A stretch of DNA of 64,000 nt from a bacterium (GCA_020444425.1 JAHLLB010000008.1:58842-122841), one strand, 5' to 3'; positions 17,264-26,463 are shown, counted from the first letter of the stretch. The notes: generated from the letters alone by a model not told the origin. Program-made: numbers and translations.

Positions 17264-18619
17264 ATGCAAAGCTACGCTCATCAGCTTCCCTTCCTCAGAC
17301 CAAACAAACCGCGGCCGTCGCTGGCGGACAGTACGGGTCCGCTCGCGAAACGGGGCAAGCTGATGATCACCATCGTGATCGTGCTGTTCACGTTCACGAT
17401 GAGTGTCATCATTCTGATGAGCAAGGCGTTGATGGAGATTTTCCCGTCCATCAACACGATCAACTTTTACGTCGGGATCGTGCTGACCGGCGTGTTCATT
17501 ATCAGCATGTTCTACTACAAGCGCTTCCCACAATGGGAACTTGCGCTGGTTGGGCTGTGGCTACTCTGGTCACTGACCGGGTTTATCGTCGCCTACAACC
17601 TGAACCATTTCGTCAGCGAGTACCTGACGGCATTGCAGGTATGGGTGTTTGGTCTGATCGCGTTCGGAGTGGCCGCCATCCGCGAAGATTTGCGTGGAAA
17701 CATCGTCAGCTATGTTCCCGCCCTGACCTTTGTCATCGTCTATGGGATGATCACCGGCGAATTTCAATCCGCTCTCGCCGGGGATGAGGTTCGCGTTTAC
17801 TCCATCGCCACCAACCCCAACACCATCGGACAGCAGGGCATTCCGTACATCGGATTCCTGATCTACATCTTCAGGGAAAACAAGAACAAAACGCTGCGGG
17901 TTGTGCTGGTGGCGTTGATGATCATCGCTGCCGCGACCATTGTCTTCACCGGTTCACGCAAGGGGATTCTCGGCCTCGGCTTCGCCATCGCGCTGTACTA
18001 TTTCTTCCAGTTTGCGCGGCGGAAAAACAAGCGGCTGGGTGAATTCCTGCTGTCGACGCTGTTCATCGTGATCATCATCGCACTGGTGCCAATCATTCTG
18101 AATGAAACCGTTGCCGGCAACCGTCTGCTTGAATTCCTGATGAACCCGATGTCGGAAGAAAAGCGGATCAACATGTACATCGACGGTTGGGGCATGTTCC
18201 TGCAACACCCGTTCTCTGGTGTAGGACTCGGAAATTACCGGCTGCTGTCGCCCTACCAGGGGGCCGCCCACAGCGACTACATGGAGGTTCTCACCGGCAC
18301 CGGGCTTGTCGGCTTTGCTCTCTATTTTTCGATGTACTTCGTCGGATATTTCCGCATTCAACGGGTGCGGAAACTGAAACTCACCAGCAACGACCGGCAT
18401 CATGCGAACATGCTGCTGGCGCTGTTCCTCGTTGAGGTCGCGCTCAACTTCGGACGGTCAGTGTACATTTCGCCGTACCACTCCTTCGTGCTGATGACCT
18501 ACTTCGGATACGCCTATGGACTTGAGCGCAAGTATGGGCGGTTGCGAAAGTTGGGCAGATCCGACTTACAATCCAATCTCGGACAGCCGGCAGCTTCAAC
18601 TCCTGGCTTGAGAACGTGA
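17264..18619 (+). CDS. O-antigen ligase/polymerase family membrane protein
   Basis: A 451-residue integral membrane protein with about ten transmembrane segments and the Wzy_C hallmark region: FTGSRKGILGLGFAIALYY, then a long external loop with MFLQHPFSGVGLGNYRLL and AAHSDYMEVLTGTGLVGF. The conserved Arg and His in these motifs are typical of both WaaL ligases and Wzy polymerases, so the two cannot be told apart here. Acting at the periplasmic face, it would polymerise or ligate the unit exported by the flippase at 13196. Its stop overlaps the next start (TGATG). Confidence 0.82.
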   Translation: MQSYAHQLPFLRPNKPRPSLADSTGPLAKRGKLMITIVIVLFTFTMSVIILMSKALMEIFPSINTINFYVGIVLTGVFIISMFYYKRFPQWELALVGLWLLWSLTGFIVAYNLNHFVSEYLTALQVWVFGLIAFGVAAIREDLRGNIVSYVPALTFVIVYGMITGEFQSALAGDEVRVYSIATNPNTIGQQGIPYIGFLIYIFRENKNKTLRVVLVALMIIAAATIVFTGSRKGILGLGFAIALYYFFQFARRKNKRLGEFLLSTLFIVIIIALVPIILNETVAGNRLLEFLMNPMSEEKRINMYIDGWGMFLQHPFSGVGLGNYRLLSPYQGAAHSDYMEVLTGTGLVGFALYFSMYFVGYFRIQRVRKLKLTSNDRHHANMLLALFLVEVALNFGRSVYISPYHSFVLMTYFGYAYGLERKYGRLRKLGRSDLQSNLGQPAASTPGLRT

Positions 18620-19596
18620 TGGCGAACGACAAACGGTTGGTTTTCATCCTCGGCACGCCTCGAAGCGGAACCAGTTGGGCGGTAAAAACCTTCGACCTGC
18701 TGCCGACTGTGTGCGCGCTGTTCGAGCCCGATGTGCCGCGCCGTTATGACAGCCCGTGGCGTGAACAGATCAGCTCCTACTGGTCCGCAGAACCCTTTGT
18801 CATCACACCGGATACCGCGACAGCCGAAGCGCAACAGCTGGCGAAACCGGTTTTTCAGCACCTCGATCATGTCATCGAACAGGAAGCGAAACGCGAACAC
18901 GATACCGTCGTGATCAAGATTCCGCGCCTGGAGAAAATGCCGCTGCTGCTGGACCACTACCGGCCGGATTTCGTCTACTTCATGCACCGCAATCCGTTCG
19001 CGATCCTGAACAGCAACGAACGGTTCGGGATGCTGAAACGGATCAAGTCGACGATCAACCTTGAGTTCGATCAGATGCAACGGCATGCGCCCGAATTCGG
19101 AATCAACCTCGATTTCGCCCGGGCACAAACCCTGCCGCAGAAGCACGCGTTGATCACCCACGTGCGCCACCAGCTCGCGCCAACACTACTCCAGCCGTAT
19201 TCCAACCGCATCGTCGAATACGAAGACCTGTGCTTCGATTCCGCCGACCGCTACCGGGAGTTGTTCACGGAAGCCGGGCTGGGCTGGTCGGAGACGGTCG
19301 GCGAAGAAATCCGCAAACGCGGTCAACCGGCGGAGGTGGGTGCATCCTTTCATTCGGTGCAGCGGGTGTCTGAGGAACGCGCGCATGGGTGGCGAAATGA
19401 ATTGTCGCCGGAAATCGTCGATTCGGTCGCCGCGATGTTTGCCGATCTCGGAATCGAAGACAACACCCCGCCGCTGACCCCGGAAGAGCGGTCACGAGCG
19501 TCCGCGTTTCACGCCACACGAACCAAGCGGCTGAAACAGGAACGGGTGCTGAAGTCGCTGCACCACGTGCGGTTGCGGTTGACGGGGAAGCGGTAG
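18619..19596 (+). CDS. Sulfotransferase family protein 2
   Basis: A 325-residue P-loop sulfotransferase with LGTPRSGTSW at residues 11-20 (PAPS 5'-phosphosulfate loop) and YFMHRNPFAILNSNERF as the 3'-phosphate element; TVVIKIPRLEK lies between. The C-terminal part is rich in charged helices. ATG 18619 overlaps the preceding stop by one base; GTG 18616 is an alternative. It closes the plus-strand polysaccharide block. The PRSGTSW type differs from the HKTAST and PKCGTSS types of its two neighbours, so the three probably have different targets. Confidence 0.83.
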   Translation: MANDKRLVFILGTPRSGTSWAVKTFDLLPTVCALFEPDVPRRYDSPWREQISSYWSAEPFVITPDTATAEAQQLAKPVFQHLDHVIEQEAKREHDTVVIKIPRLEKMPLLLDHYRPDFVYFMHRNPFAILNSNERFGMLKRIKSTINLEFDQMQRHAPEFGINLDFARAQTLPQKHALITHVRHQLAPTLLQPYSNRIVEYEDLCFDSADRYRELFTEAGLGWSETVGEEIRKRGQPAEVGASFHSVQRVSEERAHGWRNELSPEIVDSVAAMFADLGIEDNTPPLTPEERSRASAFHATRTKRLKQERVLKSLHHVRLRLTGKR

Positions 19597-19691
19597 GCCA
19601 GTGGTTGCCGGCGCCTCAGGGGATGGGTGATCACGATCAGTCGGTGGGGCGTGTGATCAGGGAGTGGAACACGAGTAGGAAATGGCATGCT

Positions 19692-19829
19692 GGTCATTCT
19701 GAAGCCGCTTTCGTTTGCGGCTGAAGAAGGTCCAGATGATCAGCGGGTTGTGTTTAAGGTCAAGCCGTCGCCGTACGTCCTCGAAGCTGGATCTTCCTCA
19801 CTTCTCTTCGTTCCGTTCGGAATAACACA
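19692..19829. repeat. MITE-like inverted repeat between convergent genes
   Basis: The left arm TGGTCATTCTGAAGCCGC and the right arm ending TTCCGTTCGGAATAACAC belong to the same family as 11660-11772. It occupies most of the 295-nt gap between two convergent operons, where it may act as a bidirectional transcription stop. Nothing else is seen in this gap. Confidence 0.55.
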
Positions 19830-19891
19830 CGCGCGATTGCTCAGTGGGTAAGGACACATCCCCGTACGCATGATCCGTTCGCATCGCCCTG

Positions 19892-20914
19892 TCAGATCGC
19901 ATCGAAATCCTGCAACATCCTGTCCACACGCGAGGCGAAGGTGTGCTTGAGCGACTGCTGGTAGCCCGCTTCGGCGACACGTTTCCGGCCGGCGTGGTCC
20001 GCGAGTAGCATCTCCAGCGTGCTGAGGAAGGTATCCCGCGTCACCGGCACATACGCCTCGTTCGGCGTCATCCACTCCATCAGATAATCCCGCTGTTCCA
20101 GCACCTGGCAGACGCGGCATCCGGCGGTGGCGAAGAACATCGGATTGACCGGTTCGCCGCCATCATCCTGGTGCACGTTGACGACCACCCTGGCGCGGGC
20201 GATCGTCGCGGCATAGTTGTCCGCCGGCATCCGTGGCGCGAGCCACTGGAACGGCGGTTTGATCCCGAGCAGACGGTCACGAATCCGGTTGCCGGTGGTG
20301 CCGATGAACCCGACCCGGTACCGCTTCGGCAACTCCGACCGGGCCAGCATCAGCAAGTATTCACGGCGGGTCTTGTAGTAGCGCGGTTCGAGTTTGCCGA
20401 TGAAGAAGATGTCGAACAGGGGATCGTTGCCGGACGGGCGATACACCTCCTCGTCGAACCCAAGCGGCAGCCAGCTGTAACGATCATCGGCGATGTCGCT
20501 GCGGTCGATGACATAGATCTTCTTCGCCAACGGGACGAGATCGCCCTGATGCTGGAACCGTTCCTGCGAATCGTAGAACCAGAGGAAAACCGGCACGCCG
20601 CTGGCATTAATCGCGGCGAAATTATCCGCGTCGATCCGGTGGCCTTTCATCACCAGCAACAAATCCGGCGGATCGGACTGAAGTGCGGGCGCGAGTTCGT
20701 CGCGGATGATACGGTTGTATTCACCCGCCAGCAGTTTCCGCTCGACCATCGGATCGGCCACCTTCCGCAGCCCGATGATCGTCGGAGACACTTTCGGCAT
20801 GGCGTAGACAAACTGACGGCAGGTCCAGCCGCGCTCCTCGAACGCGCGTGCGATGGGATTGGCGACGGCGGTATCGTTGTACGTCAACAGGTATACCGTC
20901 GGACGGTCAGGCAT
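19892..20914 (-). CDS. CgeB-like glycosyltransferase
   Basis: A 340-residue protein of the CgeB/spore-maturation glycosyltransferase type. It begins MPDRPTVYLLTYNDTAVANP and has LLLVMKGHRI, VPVFLWFYDSQERF, YSWLPLGFDEEVYRP and DIFFIGKLEPRYYKTRREYL. The C-terminal donor-side segment VNVHQDDGGEPVNPMFFATAGC corresponds to the family motif with N-x-R-x-F/E replaced by NPMFF. The family is GT-B and acts on surface glycans. It is the last gene of the long minus-strand operon and overlaps the preceding gene by 8 nt. Start ATG 20914. Confidence 0.75.
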   Translation of the reverse strand: MPDRPTVYLLTYNDTAVANPIARAFEERGWTCRQFVYAMPKVSPTIIGLRKVADPMVERKLLAGEYNRIIRDELAPALQSDPPDLLLVMKGHRIDADNFAAINASGVPVFLWFYDSQERFQHQGDLVPLAKKIYVIDRSDIADDRYSWLPLGFDEEVYRPSGNDPLFDIFFIGKLEPRYYKTRREYLLMLARSELPKRYRVGFIGTTGNRIRDRLLGIKPPFQWLAPRMPADNYAATIARARVVVNVHQDDGGEPVNPMFFATAGCRVCQVLEQRDYLMEWMTPNEAYVPVTRDTFLSTLEMLLADHAGRKRVAEAGYQQSLKHTFASRVDRMLQDFDAI

Positions 20915-22382
20915 GAACACTCCCCTGCTGCGTGGCGGGGACATCAGCCCCGGCCAGCGCCATCAGTTCCTTCGCGGCCAATGTGGCGGCTTCGTCACCC
21001 ATCGCAAAATACATCGACTTGAGGTAAGCCTCCCGCTTCTCCGCCAGGTTGCCGGCCAGACCGGATGACTTGAGGATCTCGTCCACCGTGGACGCCAATT
21101 CGCTGTCAGATTTCGTGATCTGCGCGACGCCCGCGTCGGCAAGATCCCGGTTGCTGAGGAGGCTGGAACCTGGCACGTCGAGCAGGACCACCGGGACATC
21201 GTGCAGCAGTGCGTCCATTGACATGCCGGTGTTGTTGCAGACGAACACGTCCGTCATCGCCAACGAATCCTCGACCGACTGATCGCCACGCCCGAACGGA
21301 TACACGAACGGGAACCGATCACGGTACGCTTCCCACGCGTTATCGCCCTCGGCGGGGTGAGTGCGCACGACTACGGTGATGTCCTTGCGGCCGGCGAACG
21401 CGGTGCAATACGTCGTAATCAGGCGTTCGTGGGCCTTCGGTTCGATCGGATTGGTCGCCAGCAGCACCACCGGCTTGTCCGCTGGCAGACCGGCGGCCTG
21501 CTTGATCGCGGACGCGTCTTTCGGTTCGGGACGCGCGACCCGGGCAAAGCCTGTCAGCCGGATCTTCTCCGGCGGGGTCTTGAGGTTGATCAACTGTTCC
21601 CGTTGCAAGGTACCCCACGCGAAAATGCGGTCCGCGAGCACCGGATTGTAGCCGTACGGCGGGTTGATGGTGCCATGGACCAGCGTCGCGGTGGGAATGC
21701 CGAGCGATTTCGCCGCGAGGACGAGACATGAACTGTAAATGTTGCGGTCGAACTCGGTGAGGATCGCCTTCGGACGCAGCACCTCCAGCATGTGCCGGTA
21801 TCCGGACACCCGCTGCGACTGGATCAGCAACCGCACACGCAGCATCGGTACGGAGAGTGCGTCCAGCCCGTGATCGCGGACATAGGACTCGAGCGTCTTG
21901 GCCCAATATGGCGCCATGCGGCGGTACGTCCGTTGCCACGCCAGCTTGTCCGGCGGAGGTGGGGCCTCGAGCAATGTCGCCGCCTTGTTGCCGGTTTGCT
22001 GCATCAACCCCCGGCTGCGTACGAGGACAATGGTGCCGTCGTCGGGCAACCGGTTCAACAACGGTTGGATCATGCCATTGTAGCGGGGGTCGTCACGAAG
22101 CCAGGTGACCAGGACGCCGTCTCGCGGGAGGTCGTGCAGGGCGGTGGAACGGTGATTGTCCGGCAAGCCATACGGTTTGTAGAAACGCTGAACCCGTTGC
22201 AGGCGTTGACGCCAGCGTGCTCCACGCGACCAGCGCGCGTTGCCATTCCAGAAATCGAGAATCAGGGATGCGGCGAGGGTCGACCCCAACGGAATGCCGT
22301 TGAACGCCTGCTGGTTGAGGCTCGCCTCAAGGTTCAGCAGCATTTCCGCCAGTTCATCCGAATACGGTTCGGCGAAGCTCAT
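20907..22382 (-). CDS. Polysaccharide GT-B protein (CDP-glycerol glycerophosphotransferase/2-epimerase-like fold)
   Basis: A 491-residue protein whose C-terminal two-thirds looks like a GT-B enzyme of capsule loci: ATLVHGTINPPYGYNPVLAD, IFAWGTLQREQLI, VVLLATNPIEPKAHERLI, VVVRTHPAEGDNAWEAY and TDVFVCNNTGMSMDALL. These resemble the back end of capsule-synthesis and CDP-glycerol transferases. The N-terminal third is helical and unassigned. I chose ATG 22382, which overlaps the sulfotransferase stop (ATGA); the frame extends 112 residues upstream, but that part is low-quality antisense-like sequence. Acceptor and donor are unknown. Confidence 0.7.
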   Translation of the reverse strand: MSFAEPYSDELAEMLLNLEASLNQQAFNGIPLGSTLAASLILDFWNGNARWSRGARWRQRLQRVQRFYKPYGLPDNHRSTALHDLPRDGVLVTWLRDDPRYNGMIQPLLNRLPDDGTIVLVRSRGLMQQTGNKAATLLEAPPPPDKLAWQRTYRRMAPYWAKTLESYVRDHGLDALSVPMLRVRLLIQSQRVSGYRHMLEVLRPKAILTEFDRNIYSSCLVLAAKSLGIPTATLVHGTINPPYGYNPVLADRIFAWGTLQREQLINLKTPPEKIRLTGFARVARPEPKDASAIKQAAGLPADKPVVLLATNPIEPKAHERLITTYCTAFAGRKDITVVVRTHPAEGDNAWEAYRDRFPFVYPFGRGDQSVEDSLAMTDVFVCNNTGMSMDALLHDVPVVLLDVPGSSLLSNRDLADAGVAQITKSDSELASTVDEILKSSGLAGNLAEKREAYLKSMYFAMGDEAATLAAKELMALAGADVPATQQGSVHA

Positions 22383-23326
22383 TGTCCGCCTCCGCGCGGA
22401 CGGTCCAGCCAGGGAGTCAAATCCTGATCGATCAATGCGCTGGTTCGTTCGAGATCCGCACGGAACCGTTCCGCGAGCAAGTCCCAGGTGCGATCCTCGA
22501 GCGGGTACACGTCGCGCGTGGTGTTCATGCGGCCGAGTTTGGCATTCAGAATGCGCGCGCGGTCGTACACCCCCTTCGGGATGATCCGTTTCAACTTGAC
22601 CGCAGCGGCGGTTGCCGTGTCCAGCGTCGCTTTCAACGCCGGGTTTTTCGCACGGCCGGTGTGGCCGTACGCAACATCCAGATCCTGCGGCAGAAAGCTG
22701 CCGTCTACACCCAGCCAACGCGCGAGGTCCAGGAAGCCTTGCTTCCGGTCGCGGTTGAAGTCCTCGAGCACGATCACGTTCACGTTTTCCCGTCCAAAGT
22801 TTGCATAAAATGGCTCGATCTGGGGGGAATAAAAGCCATGTCCGGCGTAGCGCCAGAAATCTCCGTATCCTTCTGCTGCACGCTTTTCCTCAGCGAGGAT
22901 GGCGTCGTGGAATGACAAGGTTTCGCGCCCGTTGGTCACCATGTGCACCCAGGTCGAATGCGCACGCTTGATCGGGTTGCGAATCTGCAGGATAATTCTC
23001 AGGTCGCTGCCGAGGGTGTCCTTGAGGCGTGGGATCACGGTGTCGTTGAAGTACGCATAGGACGGCGAGGCTTCCAGCACGATCGGTTCGTCGCCCGCGT
23101 CGGCGAAATGGGCCTGGTATGCATCGAAGGTGGGCGCGATGCGGTCAAACACGTCCCGGTCGCCAGGACCGGCGAGGTTTGCGGCGATCCGGTCACGGCT
23201 GAACCAGTGCAGCTCCTTCTTTTCCGAGACGTAGACCTGTGGATGGTCCCGGAAATACGTGTGCATCGAAGACGTTCCGCACTTGGGAACGCCGACAATC
23301 AACGTGTTTGGCAGCCGTTGCTTCAT
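22379..23326 (-). CDS. Sulfotransferase family protein 3 (heparan-sulfotransferase-like)
   Basis: A 315-residue sulfotransferase: PAPS loop IVGVPKCGTSSMHTYF from residue 10, then HPQVYVSEKKELHWFSRD, LEASPSYAYFNDTVIPRL and the 3'-phosphate motif IILQIRNPIKRAHSTWVHM. The KCGTS...KE(L/P)HFF...SPSYL layout is that of heparan and other carbohydrate sulfotransferases (Sulfotransfer_1). ATG 23326 is preferred over TTG 23329. It sits between the PseI homologue and a glycosyltransferase in one operon, so its substrate could be the polymer or its nonulosonate branch. Confidence 0.85.
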   Translation of the reverse strand: MKQRLPNTLIVGVPKCGTSSMHTYFRDHPQVYVSEKKELHWFSRDRIAANLAGPGDRDVFDRIAPTFDAYQAHFADAGDEPIVLEASPSYAYFNDTVIPRLKDTLGSDLRIILQIRNPIKRAHSTWVHMVTNGRETLSFHDAILAEEKRAAEGYGDFWRYAGHGFYSPQIEPFYANFGRENVNVIVLEDFNRDRKQGFLDLARWLGVDGSFLPQDLDVAYGHTGRAKNPALKATLDTATAAAVKLKRIIPKGVYDRARILNAKLGRMNTTRDVYPLEDRTWDLLAERFRADLERTSALIDQDLTPWLDRPRGGGQ

Positions 23327-23347
23327 CAATTCAATCCCGTCCGGAGT

Positions 23348-24382
23348 TTACCGGATCAACTCCCATGACAGCGGCGTCCCTTTTTCGACGGCAGTCGCGG
23401 CGCGGCGGCCGAGAATTTCCTCGTAGTGGCGGGTGTGCATGCCGTGGGACGGCCGCACGCTGCGCACATTTTCCTCGCTGAATTTTTCACCCTCGGCGAT
23501 GTCGCGGACAACGTATAAACTGCGACGGAAAATCAGACTCGCAGCTTCCCGTTCAGCAGGACCAAAATGAACCGTGCCAAGCGATTTTTCCGCCATGCGG
23601 ACAGCGTCCACCATCATCGTCAATTCGTGAGGCTCGAGCGCGAAACTGCTCTCCGGGCCACCCTGGTCACGGTCGAGGATGAAGTGCTTTTCGATCACGT
23701 TCGCGCCCAAGGTCACCGCCGACACCGGCAACGCGATCCCAAGCGTATGATCCGACAATCCGACCGGGCAGTGAAACAGCTCCGCCAGGTAAGGGATGGT
23801 GCGCAGGTTCATCTCTTCCGGCGGCGCGGGGTAGGAACTGGTGCACTTGAGCAGCACGATCTCGTCGCAGCCGTTGTCGCGCAACACATTGACCGATTCC
23901 TCGATCTCGCTCACCTTCGCCATACCGGTGGACATGATCACCGGCTTGCCGGTTGCGGCGACACGCTTCAGCAACACGTGATCGACCAGCTCAAACGAGG
24001 CGATTTTGTACGCCGGAACGTCCAGCTCCTCAAGCAGGTCCACGGCGGAAACGTCGAATGGGCTCGAGAATAAATCCAAGCCCAGCGAGTTTGCCTTCGC
24101 CTTCAGCTCGGCGGTCCACTCCCACGGCGTCTCGAACGCCTTGTACGCCGCATACATCGTCGTATCGCCAAGCATAAACTCGGGACGGTCGCTGTCGACA
24201 GTGATGCCGTCTGCGGTAAAGTGCTGCATCTTGACCGCGTTCGCACCCGATTCCGCCGCCGCCTCGATCATCCGGATCGCGAGGCCGAGGTCACGGTGAT
24301 GATTGCCGGACAACTCAGCGATGATGTACGCCGGTTCGCCCGGGCCGATACGGCTGGCGTTGATGGTGATGGTTTGGCTCAT
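23348..24382 (-). CDS. pseI: Pseudaminic acid synthase-like, PseI (NeuB family)
   Basis: A 344-residue PEP-dependent nonulosonate synthase. An N-terminal TIM barrel (IIAELSGNHHRDLGLA, ANAVKMQHFTADGI, YKIASFELVDHVLL, LLKCTSSYPAPPEEMNL, HFILDRDQGGPESSF) is followed by a SAF antifreeze-like domain from about residue 285 (FRRSLYVVRDIAEGEKFS, ENVRSVRPSHGMHTRHY). The last segment and the AYKAFETPWEWTAEL stretch align by eye with Campylobacter PseI rather than sialic acid synthase. The product is a C9 sugar such as pseudaminic acid. The start is ATG 24382, because 13 upstream codons lie in repeat-like sequence. No PseB is seen in the window, so the precursor source is open. Confidence 0.85.
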   Translation of the reverse strand: MSQTITINASRIGPGEPAYIIAELSGNHHRDLGLAIRMIEAAAESGANAVKMQHFTADGITVDSDRPEFMLGDTTMYAAYKAFETPWEWTAELKAKANSLGLDLFSSPFDVSAVDLLEELDVPAYKIASFELVDHVLLKRVAATGKPVIMSTGMAKVSEIEESVNVLRDNGCDEIVLLKCTSSYPAPPEEMNLRTIPYLAELFHCPVGLSDHTLGIALPVSAVTLGANVIEKHFILDRDQGGPESSFALEPHELTMMVDAVRMAEKSLGTVHFGPAEREAASLIFRRSLYVVRDIAEGEKFSEENVRSVRPSHGMHTRHYEEILGRRAATAVEKGTPLSWELIR

Positions 24383-24712
24383 GACCGGACCCCTCTCAAC
24401 CACGGAATACACGGAACACACGGAAAACTGCTTTTACGTCCACGAAATACGCAAAAAAAGACGAAAGAAAACATGAAAAGATAAAAACAGAATGATTAGG
24501 GTAAAAACAAGAAACAAACAACAGCAAGTTAAAATATAATTGCAAAAAAAAACAAAGAAAAAAGGTTAAAACCACAAATCAAAGGATTCAAAGCTTAGAA
24601 TCAAATCTCAAATCTCAAGTCTCAAGTCTCAAGTCTCAAATCTCAAATCTCAAGACTCAAGTCTCAAATCTCAAATCTCAGGACTCAAGACTCAGGACTC
24701 AGGACTGCTTGT
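24383..24712. repeat. A+T-rich, low-complexity intergenic stretch
   Basis: 330 nt without a gene inside the minus-strand operon. The left half is A-rich on the plus strand (acaagaaacaaacaacagca-type), while 24600-24710 iterates tctcaaa/tctcaag/actcagg words. The composition contrasts sharply with the high-GC flanks. On the coding strand the A-rich half becomes T-rich. It may separate expression of the pseI half of the operon from the upstream half, or hold a promoter I cannot define. Confidence 0.7.
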
Positions 24713-25495
24713 TTACCATGCTGTCCAGCCGCCTTCGACCAGTAAGTTGGATCCGTTGACGTAGCTGCTGGCGTCACTGGCGAGGAACAACGTCGCGCCG
24801 ACCAGTTCGTCCGGCTGCATCATCCGTTTCAACGGCGTCATCTCGGAGAAGCGCTTTTCGAACTCCGGCTCGTGGTTGTTCCAGACCCCGTGCGGCGTCA
24901 ACGAATTGACACGCACACCCCGTGAACCCCAGTACGACGCGAGGTATTTCGTGATCATCACGACTCCGCCCTTGCTCGCCGAATACGCGATCGGGCTGGC
25001 GAGGGAATTGTCGGTGTACAGCGCCGGGTTGGACGAGACCACGCCATACGTCGACGCCATGTTGATGATCACGCCCTTGCCCTGCTCGAGCATCGTCAAA
25101 CCAAACTTGCGGCACATCCAGAACAAGCCGGTGAGGTTGACGTCGATGATGCCGCGCCAGGCGTCGCTGGGGAACGTTTCCGCCGTCGTATCCCATGCGC
25201 CCTTGGCGAGGAAGTGGTGGTTGTTGATCAGCACATCGACGCGTCCGTACCGCTCGATCACCTTGTCGTGCAAGGCCGTGACAGCGTCTTCGTCGGACAC
25301 GTCGCAGACCATGCCCATGTGATCGTCGCCCAGCCCGGCAGCCCATTTCTCCGGCTCGGCGGACTCGATGTCGACGACGACGAGCTTCGCGTCACGTTCG
25401 GCGAGGGCCTTGGTCAACGTGCGGCCGATCAAGCCGCAGCCGCCGGTTATCACCACGATCTTGCCGGAAACGTCAAAGACCGGATCGGTACTCAT
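24713..25495 (-). CDS. SDR oxidoreductase, PtmA-like
   Basis: A 260-residue classical SDR: ITGGCGLIGRTLTKAL (cofactor loop), VDVLINNHHFL (NNAG position, here NNHH), catalytic INMASTYGVVSSNPALY and YSASKGGVVMITKYLA (Tyr-x3-Lys), and a C-terminal YVNGSNLLVEGGW. Similar SDRs (PtmA) sit in flagellin nonulosonate loci of Campylobacter, where they act in the GDP-sugar branch of legionaminic acid synthesis. It overlaps the upstream Gfo/Idh gene by four bases (ATGA). Substrate unknown. Confidence 0.78.
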   Translation of the reverse strand: MSTDPVFDVSGKIVVITGGCGLIGRTLTKALAERDAKLVVVDIESAEPEKWAAGLGDDHMGMVCDVSDEDAVTALHDKVIERYGRVDVLINNHHFLAKGAWDTTAETFPSDAWRGIIDVNLTGLFWMCRKFGLTMLEQGKGVIINMASTYGVVSSNPALYTDNSLASPIAYSASKGGVVMITKYLASYWGSRGVRVNSLTPHGVWNNHEPEFEKRFSEMTPLKRMMQPDELVGATLFLASDASSYVNGSNLLVEGGWTAW

Positions 25496-26463
25496 GCGGA
25501 ACCCTTTCGATCAAGGGCGATGGTGAGTGCCGCCATCGCCTCATCCACTTTGGTAAATGCGCCTTCGGTAGTTCCTTCCACCGCGGCGAGAAAATCGGCC
25601 GCCTGGTCGCGGTACGTGTCGTCCATGTCCCACTCGTCGTCCGGTTCGATCACCTCGGAGGCGTTGGCCGCGAAATCGAGCCGCAGTTCGCCCGCGATCA
25701 GATCAAGGTGGGCGTTACCGCCGGTGAACGAGATGTCGGTGGTGCGACGTTGGGGTTTGTGCGCGAGGGAAAAGGTCAGCGCGCTGATCACGCCCGACTC
25801 ATGCCGCAGCACAAACGCGGACGCTTCGTCCACATCCGTCTCGAGCGGATGCATGCCCAGCTCCACGCCAGCGTGTACCTTCGCATCCCCCAGCAACCAG
25901 AGGATGAAGTCGAGCTCGTGAATGTTGGTCAAACTTGACCCGCCGCCGAGATCCTGACGTGCGGCATAGCCCTGCTTGTAATCCTCCCACGGGTGCCAGT
26001 CAGGGAGGTAGCCGCCCATGTGCGCGTGCGCCATCAACGGCGTGCCGAGTGGATCGCCTGTTTCAATCATCTGTTTTAAGCGGCGGATCAGCGGATGATA
26101 CCGCTGGTTATGGGCAATGCCAACGATACACTGATGCCGCACCGCTTCCGCCGCGAGGTCGAGGCAGCCGTCCAGGTTGTGCGAGATCGGCTTCTCGACC
26201 AGCACATGGCAACCGGCACGGACAGCCTTCAACGCCGCGTCTACATGCAGCGAGGTCGGGTTCGCGACGACGACCACGTCCGGTTTCTGCGCGAGGGCTT
26301 CGTCGAAATCGTAGTAGATGTTGTCCGGCTGCAATTCTTCGTCGTCCGGCATGGTTGCCTTGCCGGTGCGAAAGACATCCATCGGCGAACAACCGAGGTT
26401 GCGGAAGTGACGGAAATGACGCCGTCCGATTGAGCCGAAGCCGACGACCAACGCTCGCTTCAT
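25492..26463 (-). CDS. Gfo/Idh/MocA family oxidoreductase
   Basis: A 323-residue NAD(P)-dependent sugar oxidoreductase. VVGFGSIGRRHFRHF is the dinucleotide loop, VVVVANPTSLHVDAAL and HVLVEKPISHN carry the EKP catalytic motif, and GGGSSLTNIHELDFILWLLG contributes the active-site His in the C-terminal domain. It lies in the nonulosonate operon between NeuD-like and PtmA-like genes and is not closely similar to the WbpB domain at 4288. It probably oxidises a keto or hydroxyl position of the nonulosonate or of its precursor. Confidence 0.82.
   Translation of the reverse strand: MKRALVVGFGSIGRRHFRHFRNLGCSPMDVFRTGKATMPDDEELQPDNIYYDFDEALAQKPDVVVVANPTSLHVDAALKAVRAGCHVLVEKPISHNLDGCLDLAAEAVRHQCIVGIAHNQRYHPLIRRLKQMIETGDPLGTPLMAHAHMGGYLPDWHPWEDYKQGYAARQDLGGGSSLTNIHELDFILWLLGDAKVHAGVELGMHPLETDVDEASAFVLRHESGVISALTFSLAHKPQRRTTDISFTGGNAHLDLIAGELRLDFAANASEVIEPDDEWDMDDTYRDQAADFLAAVEGTTEGAFTKVDEAMAALTIALDRKGSA

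Noticed and set aside
20907..22718. N-terminal 112-residue extension of the GT-B protein
   Set aside because: It overlaps the sulfotransferase gene in another frame and reads as Arg/Gly/His-rich shadow; ATG 22382 with ATGA overlap is the better start.
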